Below are positions 42,155 through 50,642 of a stretch of DNA of 64,000 nucleotides, in pieces. Position numbers and translations under genes: made by a program. Under the pieces are notes generated by a model. That model had not been told where the DNA came from, made no database searches, and was given only the letters and a program-made list of their open reading frames with translations. The first letter of the stretch is position 1; each line of letters begins with the position of its first letter. Origin of the DNA: Brevibacillus reuszeri (lineage in GTDB: Bacteria; Bacillota; Bacilli; Brevibacillales; Brevibacillaceae); contig NZ_BEXF01000016.1 in NCBI RefSeq assembly GCF_002897295.1, positions 1 to 64,000 of the forward strand, written 5' to 3'.

Positions 42155-44191
42155 TTAGCATTTTTCAACATCGACCCGACCGGAAAAGAATGTAGCTCCT
42201 CCACCCATATCTGCAATCCGATCCGGAGTCAGTGCGTTCACAAAATGCTTGGACTGTGGTGAATCAGCCCATAGCCCCTGACTTACTACTACACCTGGGA
42301 GCACATTTTCCCCAACGGATACAACCAACTCGCATTCCCCGCGGTCATTCCACACACGAACGGTGTCGCCCTCTGCAATCCCTGTCTTTGACGCATCACT
42401 ACTATTCATGTGCAGACGAGGGCTCTTCTCCAGCTTGATGTGCTTCTCATTGTTGGAGAAGGTTGAGTTTAAAAAGTTATGATTCGGTCCGGGAACAAAT
42501 AAGTAAGGAAACGGTCCATCATCAGGCAATGGAACGTAGGTCGGCAAAGGAGGATATCCTCTGTCTGCCATGAGCTGTGAATACAATTCGATTTTTCCGC
42601 TTGGTGTTGCCATTTTCCCTTCAAAATAACCGGCGACATCCGCTTTCATGAAATTGTTTTCGACGAGCGCTTCAAAGGTGATGCCTTCCATATGCGGATT
42701 CTGGTTCTCGTGGAGCGCTTGCCGAATAATCTGTTCATCGGTATCCTGGAATTCCTGCTCGTCGTAGCCCATGGCTTGTGCCAGCAAGCGAAATACTTCT
42801 GTATTGGACTTGCTTTCGTAGTATGGCTCCATGACTGGTTGCTGTAATTGAATGTAATGGTGCCAATAAGACGTGTAAAAATCCATATTTTCATAGGAGG
42901 AGGTCGCAGGCAGGACGATATCTGCATAGCGGGCTGTCTCTGTCAAAAACAAGTCGTGGACGACTGTAAATAAGTCTTCTCTGGCTAAGCCTTCTCTTAC
43001 TTTGTTTCCTTCAGGCGCAACAAGGGCAGGATTGCTCGTATAAACAAACAGGGAGCGGACAGGTTTCTCTGCTTCAAGCAGCGCTTTTCCGAGTTCATTC
43101 ATATTGATTATTCTGGTCTGTTTGTTTTTGAGGAGGTCGGGACGCTGTACCGCTTGCTTGTTGTGCTCCAAGAAGCCTTTATTCCCTTTGATTGCCCCTC
43201 CCCCTTTCACCAGCCACTGACCTGTTAGAGCCGGCAAACAGGCGATCGTACGGACACACATACCGCCGTTGTCATGATGCTGAATGCCATTTCCGATGCG
43301 GATAAAAGAAGGCGAAGTCTCGCCGTACATCCTGGCCAAGCGATAGATGCTTTCGACTGGTACACCTGTAATCGCGGATACAGTAGTAGGATCATACTGG
43401 GCGACATGCTCGCGAAGCTGCTCGTGACCGACCGTGTACTGCTGTAAAAAGGCTTCGTCTACCAAATTTTCTGCGAATAAAATATGCATCATTCCGAGAG
43501 CAAGTGCACTGTCTGTACCGGGGAGAATCGGGATAAACCAGTCTGCCCAGCGACCTGTCTGATTTTTATGCACGTCAATCACGATGATTTTGGCGCCGTT
43601 TTTACGGGCTTGCTCTGCCAGTACCACCTGATGCATATTTGTACTGACGGTGTTGATTCCCCACATGATGAACAGCTTGGAGTGGATCGTGTCTTCTGGG
43701 TCGGTACCGAATGCGCCGCCCATCGTATAGTTATAACCTACACCGCCTGCACTATTGCATATCGTCCGATCCAACTGGCTGGCGCCCATACGATAAAAGA
43801 AGCGGCGATCCATGCCCTCCACGTTAATCCTGCCCATATTCCCGTAAAAGCTGTAGGGCAATATACTGGTCGGTCCATCTGCTTCAATCAGCTCACGCCA
43901 GCGTGTGGTGATCGTTTCGATCGCTTCCTCCCAGCTAATTCTGGTAAACTGACCGCTGCCTTTGGGTCCAACTCGTTTTAACGGATAAGAGAGGCGCTTC
44001 TCATCATAAATACGCGCTGTCATGTTTCTGACCTTATTGCAAATATTTCCTTTGGTTACCGGATGATTTGGATCGCCCTCGATTTTTATAATTTTCCCAT
44101 CCTGCTTATGCAAGAGCAGGCCGCACTGATCAGGACAATCGAGCGAACAAACGCCAGGAAATACGCCATTCTTTTGTGTGGTAAAATTCAC
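42155..44191 (-). CDS. yoaE: Molybdopterin oxidoreductase (YoaE-like, formate-dehydrogenase/DMSO-reductase family)
   Basis: About 678 residues, like B. subtilis YoaE. The N-terminal [4Fe-4S] ligands are CSLDCPDQC plus the Cys in KGNICNKVRN. MGD-binding domains follow: GMDRRFFYRMGASQLDRTICNSAG, TNMHQ, and the C-terminal FLNSTFSNNEKHIKLEKSPRLHMN. At the active site the metal ligand cannot be stated with confidence. It is a single cytoplasmic subunit with no Tat signal and no partner subunits nearby, so its redox partner is unknown. GTG 44191 follows AAAGAGGGA. Confidence 0.87.
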   Translation of the reverse strand: MNFTTQKNGVFPGVCSLDCPDQCGLLLHKQDGKIIKIEGDPNHPVTKGNICNKVRNMTARIYDEKRLSYPLKRVGPKGSGQFTRISWEEAIETITTRWRELIEADGPTSILPYSFYGNMGRINVEGMDRRFFYRMGASQLDRTICNSAGGVGYNYTMGGAFGTDPEDTIHSKLFIMWGINTVSTNMHQVVLAEQARKNGAKIIVIDVHKNQTGRWADWFIPILPGTDSALALGMMHILFAENLVDEAFLQQYTVGHEQLREHVAQYDPTTVSAITGVPVESIYRLARMYGETSPSFIRIGNGIQHHDNGGMCVRTIACLPALTGQWLVKGGGAIKGNKGFLEHNKQAVQRPDLLKNKQTRIINMNELGKALLEAEKPVRSLFVYTSNPALVAPEGNKVREGLAREDLFTVVHDLFLTETARYADIVLPATSSYENMDFYTSYWHHYIQLQQPVMEPYYESKSNTEVFRLLAQAMGYDEQEFQDTDEQIIRQALHENQNPHMEGITFEALVENNFMKADVAGYFEGKMATPSGKIELYSQLMADRGYPPLPTYVPLPDDGPFPYLFVPGPNHNFLNSTFSNNEKHIKLEKSPRLHMNSSDASKTGIAEGDTVRVWNDRGECELVVSVGENVLPGVVVSQGLWADSPQSKHFVNALTPDRIADMGGGATFFSGRVDVEKC

Positions 44192-44342
44192 GACAAGTCC
44201 CTCTTTCGCTATTAGGATCTCCATGCTTTTTACTATTTCCGTGTATACGAATCGAAAAACAGAGAATTCTCTCTTTCTTCTTACATTTTATCATGAATGT
44301 TACGGCATTTCTCTTACTTCCGTCTTAATTTCCAATGTATGA

Positions 44343-44393
44343 GAAAGAGGCGCCACTCTCAACTATTCGTCGCAGGGTGATCGCCTCTTATAA
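44343..44393 (-). terminator. Terminator of the SLH protein gene
   Basis: AAGAGGCG (near 44344) pairs with CGCCTCTT (ending near 44391); inside, CACTC and GGGTG can add pairs. On the minus strand TCTC follows rather than a clean T-run, so the call is moderate. The remaining 44192-44342 shows no gene. Confidence 0.55.
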
Positions 44394-44406
44394 TGGTGAA
44401 CTTTAC

Positions 44407-46752
44407 TTATCGTTTCAGAACAACGATGACGTACACTTGACCAGCATCGTTTACCCACAAATCAACTTTATCGGTCGATTTGATATTGTCCAGACTCATG
44501 GTAGAGCCATCGTAATATTTTGCTTTCGCATCCTTTGTAAGCTTGAGGCTTGTAGAATCATCCGCGTAGTATACATATTTGTCGCCATTCACACGGGATT
44601 CGATACCGATGAATTTTTCTGCCTCTTTTGTTTTCTTCCCTTGGACAGAAGCAGCGATGACCTCTCCGTCACGATCCAGGGTCAGTGTCACGTATTCAAA
44701 CTGATCCACGTCTTCTACTGCATCCTCATTGCTCACCTTGTACGTCTTGCCATCGACTTCTACTTTTGCCGAAATGACGCTGCCGTTTTCATGGCGAACC
44801 TCTACTGAATCGACCAAGCCGCTGATTTTTTTCGCTGCTCCAGATACCGCTTTAACTTTTCCTGCATTATTTAATACGAGCGTGTACTCTTTATCATTGT
44901 TTGCTGCATCGCTGTCAATCGATACGCCTGAAGCCAGTTCGTACACGTCACCGTTCACTGTAATTTTATTGCCTGATTTCTTTGTAACATAACCTTTTAC
45001 CGTTTGCTTCTCTAGCGTCAGCTCCACAATATCATTGGTACCGACGTTGTACTTCCAGGTGATGATCCGATAATCATTGAGCTGATCTTGTTTGATCGAA
45101 GTAGGGGAAACACTGCTTCCATCTATCGTCAGCTTGGCAGAAGCCAGTAGATCGTATGTCTTGCCGTCTACTTTAATGGTTGCAAGCTTGGCAGGATTGC
45201 CCGCTTGATAGCCAGTTGTGCCAGAAATCTGCTTGTTGCTAGCTGCCCCGACACCTTGCTCAACCTTAATCAGGTTGCCGTCTTCATCAAATGTCAGGAT
45301 CGCTACCTTGTTGCTCGACAGCTCATCCAGTTCATCTACTCTTTTTTCATCGACGTAGAGTTTGGTATCGCGCAATACATCATAGTCGACCTTGTCGATC
45401 GTAATCAGATTCTCATCGGTATCCACAGTAATCGTGCCTGTCGCAGAGAGCTTTGTATACACGATATTTGTTACTTTTCCATCTACATTCAAGGTCAGCT
45501 CCACGAGATCGCCTTTTTCCAAATCGCTGTAGTCAGCCGCTGTCTCTTTGGCCTTTGGATGTGCTTTTCCTTTTACTGTAGCTTTGGAATCCAGTACATA
45601 CGTGGTTCCGTCTAGCTTGATTTCTTTTTTCGCATTGGAGCCGGTAACAGTCGAAAGCTTCTCTACGATTCCCGACGTTGTATTTTTGTTGAAGCTAATC
45701 GATTCAATTATGCCATTCTTACCAACTACGGCAACAAACTTCTGGCCAATTTGGGAGCGCGACACGCTTACTCCATCCTCTACTTCGAGGATGACCTCTT
45801 TATTGCCTACGATTGCTTTGAATTTGTTTTCATCTCCAACGGCTGTAGTGAAGTTCAGCCCTGTCTTCACGATACCCTCGATGATTTCATCTTCGGTCGT
45901 CGAAACGGTCAGGAAATTCGCCTTGCCATTTTTCACAATGTACTCAACACGAGCTCCTACGACAATTGTGCCGTATACTTGGGCAGAATCCGAGATCGTC
46001 ACGTCGTCTTTTTCTCCGATCAATCTGAACTTCTTGTTTGTTTTATCGTAGGAAGCGATTGTTCCTTTGATGACCGGGAGCTTTTGAATGGTTCCTTTAG
46101 CGTTCCCATTCCTGTCATAATACGCGCCATTGGCGTACACTGGCGTTTCCATAAAACGATCTGTATACTTTGCAACCACATCTCGTTTTGCCGCCGTTAT
46201 TGGAGACTCTTCGTTACCATAAATCCCTACTTTGTCCGCTTCCAGCAAATAAGGGAAATACCATTCGCCAGCTGTCGACGTATTTACATTAATCTTCAGT
46301 CCTTGGACGAGAACAGTAAGTGCCTCTGAAACTTTTACATTGTTTTCTGGCTTGAAGGTCCCGTCTGGATAGCCTTTGATAATTCCTTGGGAAACGGCCA
46401 GGTTTATGTAGCCAGTCGCCCAGTGATTGGATGGCAAGTCTTTGAAAGCCGTCTTGCCTTGCATGACTTTTGCCTGTTCATCTGTGTAGCCCATCGCCAA
46501 TACCGCAATCTTGGCAAATTCTGCCCGTGTCACTTCTCGATCCGGTCTGAAGGTACCGTCCGTGTACCCTTTTAGAACACCTGCATAATTCAGTTTCAGA
46601 ATGGCGTCCTTGTTCGCATTTTTAGCAATATCGGATAGTGGTAGCGACGTCGCAGCCATTCCTGTATTCGGTATGACCAAAAGCCCAGCCAATATCGCAC
46701 CTGTTACTATTTTTTTCAAATCCTTGGCAGATCGTGCCCTAAAGTTCTGCAA
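44407..46752 (-). CDS. S-layer-homology (SLH) domain surface protein
   Basis: About 781 residues. Signal peptide at the N-terminus (DLKKIVTGAILAGLLVIPNTGMAA). Two good SLH domains (GVLKGYTDGTFRPDREVTRAEFAKI; GIIKGYPDGTFKPENNVKVSEAL) and a degenerate third anchor the protein to secondary cell-wall polymers. The remaining 550 residues are beta-rich repeats, many built as a strand, then VDGKxYxL, then GDxVxLTLxxDGxV. They resemble S-layer core repeats without an enzymatic motif. The start is TTG 46752 with GGAGGG six bases upstream. It may be a structural surface protein. Confidence 0.87.
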   Translation of the reverse strand: MQNFRARSAKDLKKIVTGAILAGLLVIPNTGMAATSLPLSDIAKNANKDAILKLNYAGVLKGYTDGTFRPDREVTRAEFAKIAVLAMGYTDEQAKVMQGKTAFKDLPSNHWATGYINLAVSQGIIKGYPDGTFKPENNVKVSEALTVLVQGLKINVNTSTAGEWYFPYLLEADKVGIYGNEESPITAAKRDVVAKYTDRFMETPVYANGAYYDRNGNAKGTIQKLPVIKGTIASYDKTNKKFRLIGEKDDVTISDSAQVYGTIVVGARVEYIVKNGKANFLTVSTTEDEIIEGIVKTGLNFTTAVGDENKFKAIVGNKEVILEVEDGVSVSRSQIGQKFVAVVGKNGIIESISFNKNTTSGIVEKLSTVTGSNAKKEIKLDGTTYVLDSKATVKGKAHPKAKETAADYSDLEKGDLVELTLNVDGKVTNIVYTKLSATGTITVDTDENLITIDKVDYDVLRDTKLYVDEKRVDELDELSSNKVAILTFDEDGNLIKVEQGVGAASNKQISGTTGYQAGNPAKLATIKVDGKTYDLLASAKLTIDGSSVSPTSIKQDQLNDYRIITWKYNVGTNDIVELTLEKQTVKGYVTKKSGNKITVNGDVYELASGVSIDSDAANNDKEYTLVLNNAGKVKAVSGAAKKISGLVDSVEVRHENGSVISAKVEVDGKTYKVSNEDAVEDVDQFEYVTLTLDRDGEVIAASVQGKKTKEAEKFIGIESRVNGDKYVYYADDSTSLKLTKDAKAKYYDGSTMSLDNIKSTDKVDLWVNDAGQVYVIVVLKR

Positions 46753-46943
46753 AAGAATCCCTCCACCATGTTTGTTTTTACATCCGCTGATGCCCGCCAA
46801 TCTATGCCCCTTTTGATCAAATGTCAGAAGTGCAAGTCGTAGAACTACTTTTTTTGCCGAGCGCTCTATTTGACGTGAGCATGCTTAAGAATGTTGCACC
46901 CATTTTCTCTGGGAACTTCTTCCGGGCGAATGTAAACGCAAAA

Positions 46944-46968
46944 AAACCGCCTGAAAATCAGACGGTTT
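46944..46968 (-). terminator. Terminator of rnpB
   Basis: On the minus strand AAACCGTCTG and CAGGCGGTTT pair around ATTTT, followed by TTTTTTG. It lies about 20 bases past the RNA's 3' end. Confidence 0.9.
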
Positions 46969-46984
46969 TACTTTCGTTCCAGCA

Positions 46985-47397
46985 GGAAATGCTATAAGCC
47001 AGGTTCTGTCTCTCCCGTGCTTCAAGCGGGATATACTCCCTCGCACCAAGAGCGGTAGCCATCTATCTATGGCATCCAAGGATACCATCCGCCCCTCTGT
47101 TTGATTCCTTTGGGACGGTTCCCCTACCTAATTTGGGTTTCTCGCTCGCAGGGTTTACCGCGTTCCATCTTTTCTGTCGCCAGAAAAGCTACGTTTCTGT
47201 GGCACTTTCAGCGTACTCGGGCCTCAGAGAGAGCCCTTTCCACGCCGTCAGCTAGACGAAGCTAGCTGCCCTGGCTTGCACCAGGTACGAACACTCCAAG
47301 CATCTCAGCCTGGGCGAGCCTGGACTTTCCTCTACCGTCAATCGTCGAAACGATCACGGCAGCGACTACCCACATTTCCTGCGTATCGGGATCAGTA
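46985..47397 (-). ncRNA. rnpB: RNase P RNA, type B
   Basis: The RNA reads from about 47397 down to 46985, about 413 nt. It holds the conserved RNase P core: AGAGGAAAGTCCAGGCTCG near the 5' side, GAAAGTGCCACAGAAACG, GGAACGCGGTAAACCCTGCG, the type-B element GAGAAACCCAAATTAGGTAG, and GACAGAACCTGGCTTATAG at the 3' side, which pairs with the 5' core to form P4. It processes the 5' ends of precursor tRNAs with the RnpA protein. Ends are approximate (about 10 bases). Confidence 0.95.
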
Positions 47398-47403
47398 ATA
47401 CAT

Positions 47404-47432
47404 ACTCTATCACATGGGTGTACGTCGGTCAA
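47404..47432 (-). promoter_or_regulatory. Sigma-A promoter of rnpB
   Basis: On the minus strand TTGACC (47432-47427) and TAGAGT (47409-47404) are 17 bases apart. This places the start near 47397, where the RNase P RNA begins. Confidence 0.65.
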
Positions 47433-47538
47433 CACATGGACATTGGGAAAACAGCCATATTCTAACAAACTGCGTCCTTCTCATTCGTTCATTTGCCGAA
47501 CCTGTAGTACAATAAAGAGGCTACAAGGAGGGTTGACC

Positions 47539-47847
47539 GTGATAACCATTACGCCGCATGCAGCCGCACGACTGACTCTGATGATTGCGGAAGAACGCGA
47601 TGCAGACGCGCTAGGGATCAAGCTTGTCCCTACAACTACTGGGTGTGGCAGCTACACCTACAGTATTGCGATCACAGAAAAACAGCCTGGCGATCTAGTC
47701 CAGGAAATGCATGGCATTCGCATTTTTTATCAAAAAATGGATGTGGAAAAAGTAACGGGAACTGTGATTGATTGTGACGTGAAATCAGGCCGTTTTTCGA
47801 TCACACACCCTCTTCCGCTGCAAACGGATTGCCCGCATACCCACTAA
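47539..47847 (+). CDS. HesB/IscA-like iron-sulfur biosynthesis fold protein
   Basis: 102 residues of the HesB/IscA-type fold (ITITPHAAARLTLMIAEE; GIRIFYQK; GRFSITHPL). It keeps a Cys in TGCGSYTYS and one in DCDVKSG, but lacks the C-terminal CGCG-type pair of true A-type scaffolds. It therefore resembles the Bacillus YqkB/YneR-like group of unknown precise function. GTG 47539 follows AAGGAGGG. The gamma-carbonic anhydrase gene starts 15 bases downstream, so they are probably cotranscribed. Confidence 0.78.
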   Translation: MITITPHAAARLTLMIAEERDADALGIKLVPTTTGCGSYTYSIAITEKQPGDLVQEMHGIRIFYQKMDVEKVTGTVIDCDVKSGRFSITHPLPLQTDCPHTH

Positions 47848-47862
47848 CTAGGAGGATTTATT

Positions 47863-48396
47863 ATGTTACTGCTTACGTTTGAGGATCATAAACCGCGCAT
47901 TCATCCATCTGTTTTTCTTGCCAAAGGCTCTGTCGTTTCAGGTGACGTAGAAATTGGCGAGGATTCTTCTATTTGGTACAACACCGTGATCCGTGGAGAT
48001 ATTGCTCCCACCGTCATCGGCAAACGGGTTAGTGTTCAAGACAACAGCACCCTGCACCAAAGCCCTAACAATCCACTTATCCTCGAAGACGAGGTTACGG
48101 TTGGTCATAATGCGATTTTACATAGCTGCATCGTACGTCGCGGCGCACTGATCGGTATGGGCGCCATCATCATGGACAAAGCCGAGATTGGCGAGGAAGC
48201 CATGGTTGCTGCTGGTGCACTGGTTCCACCTGGTATGAAGGTGCCACCACGCTCTCTCGTCGTAGGTAACCCGGCAAAGGTAAAGCGCGAGCTGACTGAA
48301 GCCGATTTTAACGAGCTGGTTCGGATTCGCCAATCCTACGTGGATAAAGGCAAAATGTATCGCATGCTGGAGGAAAGTCCACTGGAGCGGGTATAG
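47863..48396 (+). CDS. Gamma-class carbonic anhydrase family protein (YtoA-like)
   Basis: 177 residues built of hexapeptide repeats ([LIV]-G-x4) that make a left-handed beta-helix: AKGSVVSGDVEIGEDSSIWYNTVIRGD, DNSTLHQSPN, VGHNAILHSCIVRRGALIGMG. The zinc-binding His residues are in LHQSP, VGHNA and LHSC, as in gamma-carbonic anhydrases and their relatives. Relatives include YrdA/PaaY-like acyltransferase-fold proteins, so CO2 hydration activity is not certain. ATG behind AGGAGG. Cotranscribed with the HesB-like gene. Confidence 0.87.
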   Translation: MLLLTFEDHKPRIHPSVFLAKGSVVSGDVEIGEDSSIWYNTVIRGDIAPTVIGKRVSVQDNSTLHQSPNNPLILEDEVTVGHNAILHSCIVRRGALIGMGAIIMDKAEIGEEAMVAAGALVPPGMKVPPRSLVVGNPAKVKRELTEADFNELVRIRQSYVDKGKMYRMLEESPLERV

Positions 48397-48417
48397 CCCT
48401 TATTTCTTGATAAAAAG

Positions 48418-48458
48418 ATAAGACTAAAACGCGCAATAGGTTTTAGTTCTTTTCTTTT
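48418..48458 (+). terminator. Terminator after the gamma-carbonic anhydrase gene
   Basis: AAGACTAAAAC pairs with GTTTTAGTTCTT, followed by a T-rich run (TTCTTTTTTG). It may also serve the convergent GNAT gene. Confidence 0.75.
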
Positions 48459-48478
48459 TTGTTTGGAAACATGACCGA

Positions 48479-48955
48479 TCAAATCGACAGACAGAAGATG
48501 AGCTGCTCACCAATAGGTCCCATTCTTCGCTTGCCTGTATCTGAAAATCCCGCCTGCAAATACAGTTTTTGGGCGGGGATATTTTTATGATTCACAGCCA
48601 GCACGATTTCATTACAGGTCGGAAATTCGACCTTCACAAATTCACGTAGCAAAAGCATGCCCCGTTTTGCATAGCCCTTGCCTTGTTCGGCGTGATTAAT
48701 TGAAAACGAGGTTAACAACATCGCTTGCGGATTTTCCGAATACTCTTTTACCCGGTCGGTTGCGTGCAACAAAAAGAATCCTACAGGCTTCGTATCACTC
48801 TCAATTACAATCCGGTGCTGTCCTGCTGTTACTTCCGTTATTCTTTGGGGAAGGGATGTAAACTGCTCCTGCTCCTCGGGGAGCTCAAACTTTCGAAGTG
48901 CATCCTCATGATGAATTGCAAAATGCATTAATGTTACGTTCGAAGCATGATCCAT
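48479..48955 (-). CDS. GNAT-family N-acetyltransferase
   Basis: 158 residues. The acetyl-CoA motif is LLTSFSINHAEQGKGYAKRGMLLL (Q-x-x-G-x-G/A pattern), and the C-terminal NHKNIPAQKLYLQAGF helix is typical. The N-terminal part (LRKFELPEEQEQFT) resembles spermine/spermidine-type acetyltransferases, but the substrate cannot be named. The ATG is about twelve bases after AGAGGAG. Single gene, convergent with the carbonic anhydrase gene. Confidence 0.8.
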   Translation of the reverse strand: MDHASNVTLMHFAIHHEDALRKFELPEEQEQFTSLPQRITEVTAGQHRIVIESDTKPVGFFLLHATDRVKEYSENPQAMLLTSFSINHAEQGKGYAKRGMLLLREFVKVEFPTCNEIVLAVNHKNIPAQKLYLQAGFSDTGKRRMGPIGEQLIFCLSI

Positions 48956-49036
48956 CGGTTAAATGACTCCTCTTTTTTGTCCATCATAACACAAGAACAT
49001 ACATTCGTCATTTGTGTTTTCCCGAGCTGAATTAGC

Positions 49037-49357
49037 TCAGCTTTCTGCCTGTTGTTCAAAATACGCTGCCGGGTCGTTAATATCGTTTTCGATAAAAACT
49101 CTCGCCCAGTCGCGAAACATGCTCACATACATATCGTCATCCAACAAGCCGTTTTCTTTCAGACTTGCTATATGTGAGAGCTCAGCTAAGCTCCCTTCTT
49201 TTTGCACGGTATTTTTTCCTACATCAATTCGTACCGTCATCACAACCCTTTCCTCGTACAGCACTCTCGCTGTCACGAGCTTTTGCACTAAATCTACGTG
49301 CGGATAATCCGTTTTAATTCCAGTTGGCCGAAACTCGGTATAACCTCTCACATGCAC
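49037..49357 (-). CDS. Hypothetical protein, possibly part of a rearranged gene
   Basis: 106 residues, acidic, beginning with GTG inside the end of the truncated methyltransferase frame (overlap of ten bases). The sequence has no family I recognise (KTDYPHVDLVQKLVTARVLY; DDDMYVSMFRDWARVFIE). The ribosome site is poor (GGGGTG close to the start). It could be a free-standing gene, or the remaining part of a gene fused to the methyltransferase remnant by a deletion. Confidence 0.45.
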   Translation of the reverse strand: MHVRGYTEFRPTGIKTDYPHVDLVQKLVTARVLYEERVVMTVRIDVGKNTVQKEGSLAELSHIASLKENGLLDDDMYVSMFRDWARVFIENDINDPAAYFEQQAES

Positions 49358-49686
49358 ACCCCATTATTATAAAATCTGACAACACCACGCCGAAGGGTAG
49401 ACGCAATACGCCCCAGCTTTTTTGTCGACTCGATAATTTCCTGTTTTCCTCTGGCGTAGATTTCCTGCGAATCCATTTCGTAGAGAGGATCAACAGCAGT
49501 CGCCATATAGCCCAAGCGATTCGCTCCTGCAGTAAAAGATGAAGCACCTGCTCCCACGTCGAGGATCGGACCTCGTCCCAAAAGCTCCTTGGTCAGCGAA
49601 AACATGTCCATGTACTCTTGGTACGATCGGCATGTCATCGCTACTCCTACCTGCTCGTAAACACCTTGATTCTTTTCCAGACTCAT
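49348..49686 (-). pseudogene. Truncated class I SAM-dependent methyltransferase
   Basis: 112 residues. The N-terminus holds a clear Rossmann motif I (GPILDVGAGASSFTAGANRLGY) and motif II (ATAVDPLYEM), the SAM-binding half of a class I methyltransferase. The frame then ends at NNGVCM, where a full enzyme of this family (about 230 residues) would continue with its post-motif segments. Only half of the fold is encoded, so it cannot be a normal enzyme. I infer a deletion or replacement of the C-terminal half. Confidence 0.6.
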
Positions 49687-49845
49687 CTCAGCTCAACTCT
49701 CCTCTACTCATTCTTTTCTTCTGCTCTCGGCTCGGCTCTTGTGTTTCTTTTCGCTTTAGCAAGTTAGCGAAACAGTCTAAATTTTACCAAAGTGGCTGCT
49801 ATCCTACAAGCTCCTCTGTGTGGTCGAGCATGGAAAAAAGAAAAA

Positions 49846-49869
49846 ACGGCGTACATAAAACAACGCCGT
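49846..49869 (-). terminator. Terminator of the DUF1385 gene
   Basis: ACGGCGT (49846-49852) pairs with ACGCCGT (49863-49869); on the minus strand a TTTTTTCTTTTTT run follows. Confidence 0.85.
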
Positions 49870-49885
49870 CTTCCCCTGAAATATA

Positions 49886-50566
49886 TTAAGCTGCCTGCTT
49901 TCGATCCACTTCACGTATATGCTCAAACAAGATGTATGAGCGAATTGCAGTCTCCAGATGGATGCGATCAGGCTCCTTCGTTGTGAAGTACTTTTGAAAG
50001 AAACCAGAGAGCCTATAAATAAAACCACAGTATTTACGCAACACTCGGTCTCCAAACATTCCTGCTAACAGTCCGATGACTCCACAAGCAATACTGTATT
50101 CCAGAGGCAAAAAGAATGCCGAAAGTACAAAGCCAGTGAAAAACCAGACCACCAAATTCGTTGAGCACCCGTCGTTTACAATGTCTGCACGGGCAATTTC
50201 ATTTAGTGCGGTGAGGGACTTTTTCCCATGATAGCTAAATACCTTGTGCTCTGCTCCGTGAAATTTTTTCATCATACGCGGAAAAACAAAGTGAAAGCCG
50301 CCGATATAGACCGCCACCCACAGTGGACTTACGATTTCCCAAGCCGGATTTACGAGTGTTGCTACGACATAACCGGCAAGCATCAAGTGAAAGAGCTGGT
50401 AATACCATGGAAAGGAAAAAAAGATACGGTACCACAGTTTGCCAATCGTCCGAATCGAAATTTTTTCCGCCCACAAATGTATGACGCCATCTCTCACTTC
50501 GGCACAAGCCAGCACATTGCGATCATGAAAAAGCACTCCGCGTCCAAAAGACATTCCCATAATCAT
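49886..50566 (-). CDS. DUF1385 membrane protein (YqhQ-like)
   Basis: 226 residues. The central FHGAEHKVFSYHGKK with DIVNDGCSTN downstream is the DUF1385 signature (YqhQ family), a probable metal-dependent membrane protein of unknown function. Several hydrophobic helices lie on both sides. Its ATG at 50566 has AAGGAG thirteen bases upstream, slightly long. The radical SAM gene yfkAB starts divergently. Shorter than B. subtilis YqhQ (about 320 residues), mainly at the N-terminus. Confidence 0.8.
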   Translation of the reverse strand: MIMGMSFGRGVLFHDRNVLACAEVRDGVIHLWAEKISIRTIGKLWYRIFFSFPWYYQLFHLMLAGYVVATLVNPAWEIVSPLWVAVYIGGFHFVFPRMMKKFHGAEHKVFSYHGKKSLTALNEIARADIVNDGCSTNLVVWFFTGFVLSAFFLPLEYSIACGVIGLLAGMFGDRVLRKYCGFIYRLSGFFQKYFTTKEPDRIHLETAIRSYILFEHIREVDRKQAA

Positions 50567-50642
50567 CTCGTTAGCTATTCTCCTTCCGCTCTAATGTCGT
50601 TATAATAGGTTGAATGTACGCAGTATGAAGGAGGTTTCACAA

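Noticed and set aside
42100..42155. Possible terminator after the YoaE-like gene (GGCGCTGGACAGGCG)
   Set aside because: The two GGCG blocks are direct, not inverted; no stable stem results.
47262..47468. 68-residue frame on the minus strand
   Set aside because: It lies inside the rnpB RNA and its promoter; it is a chance frame in a structured RNA.
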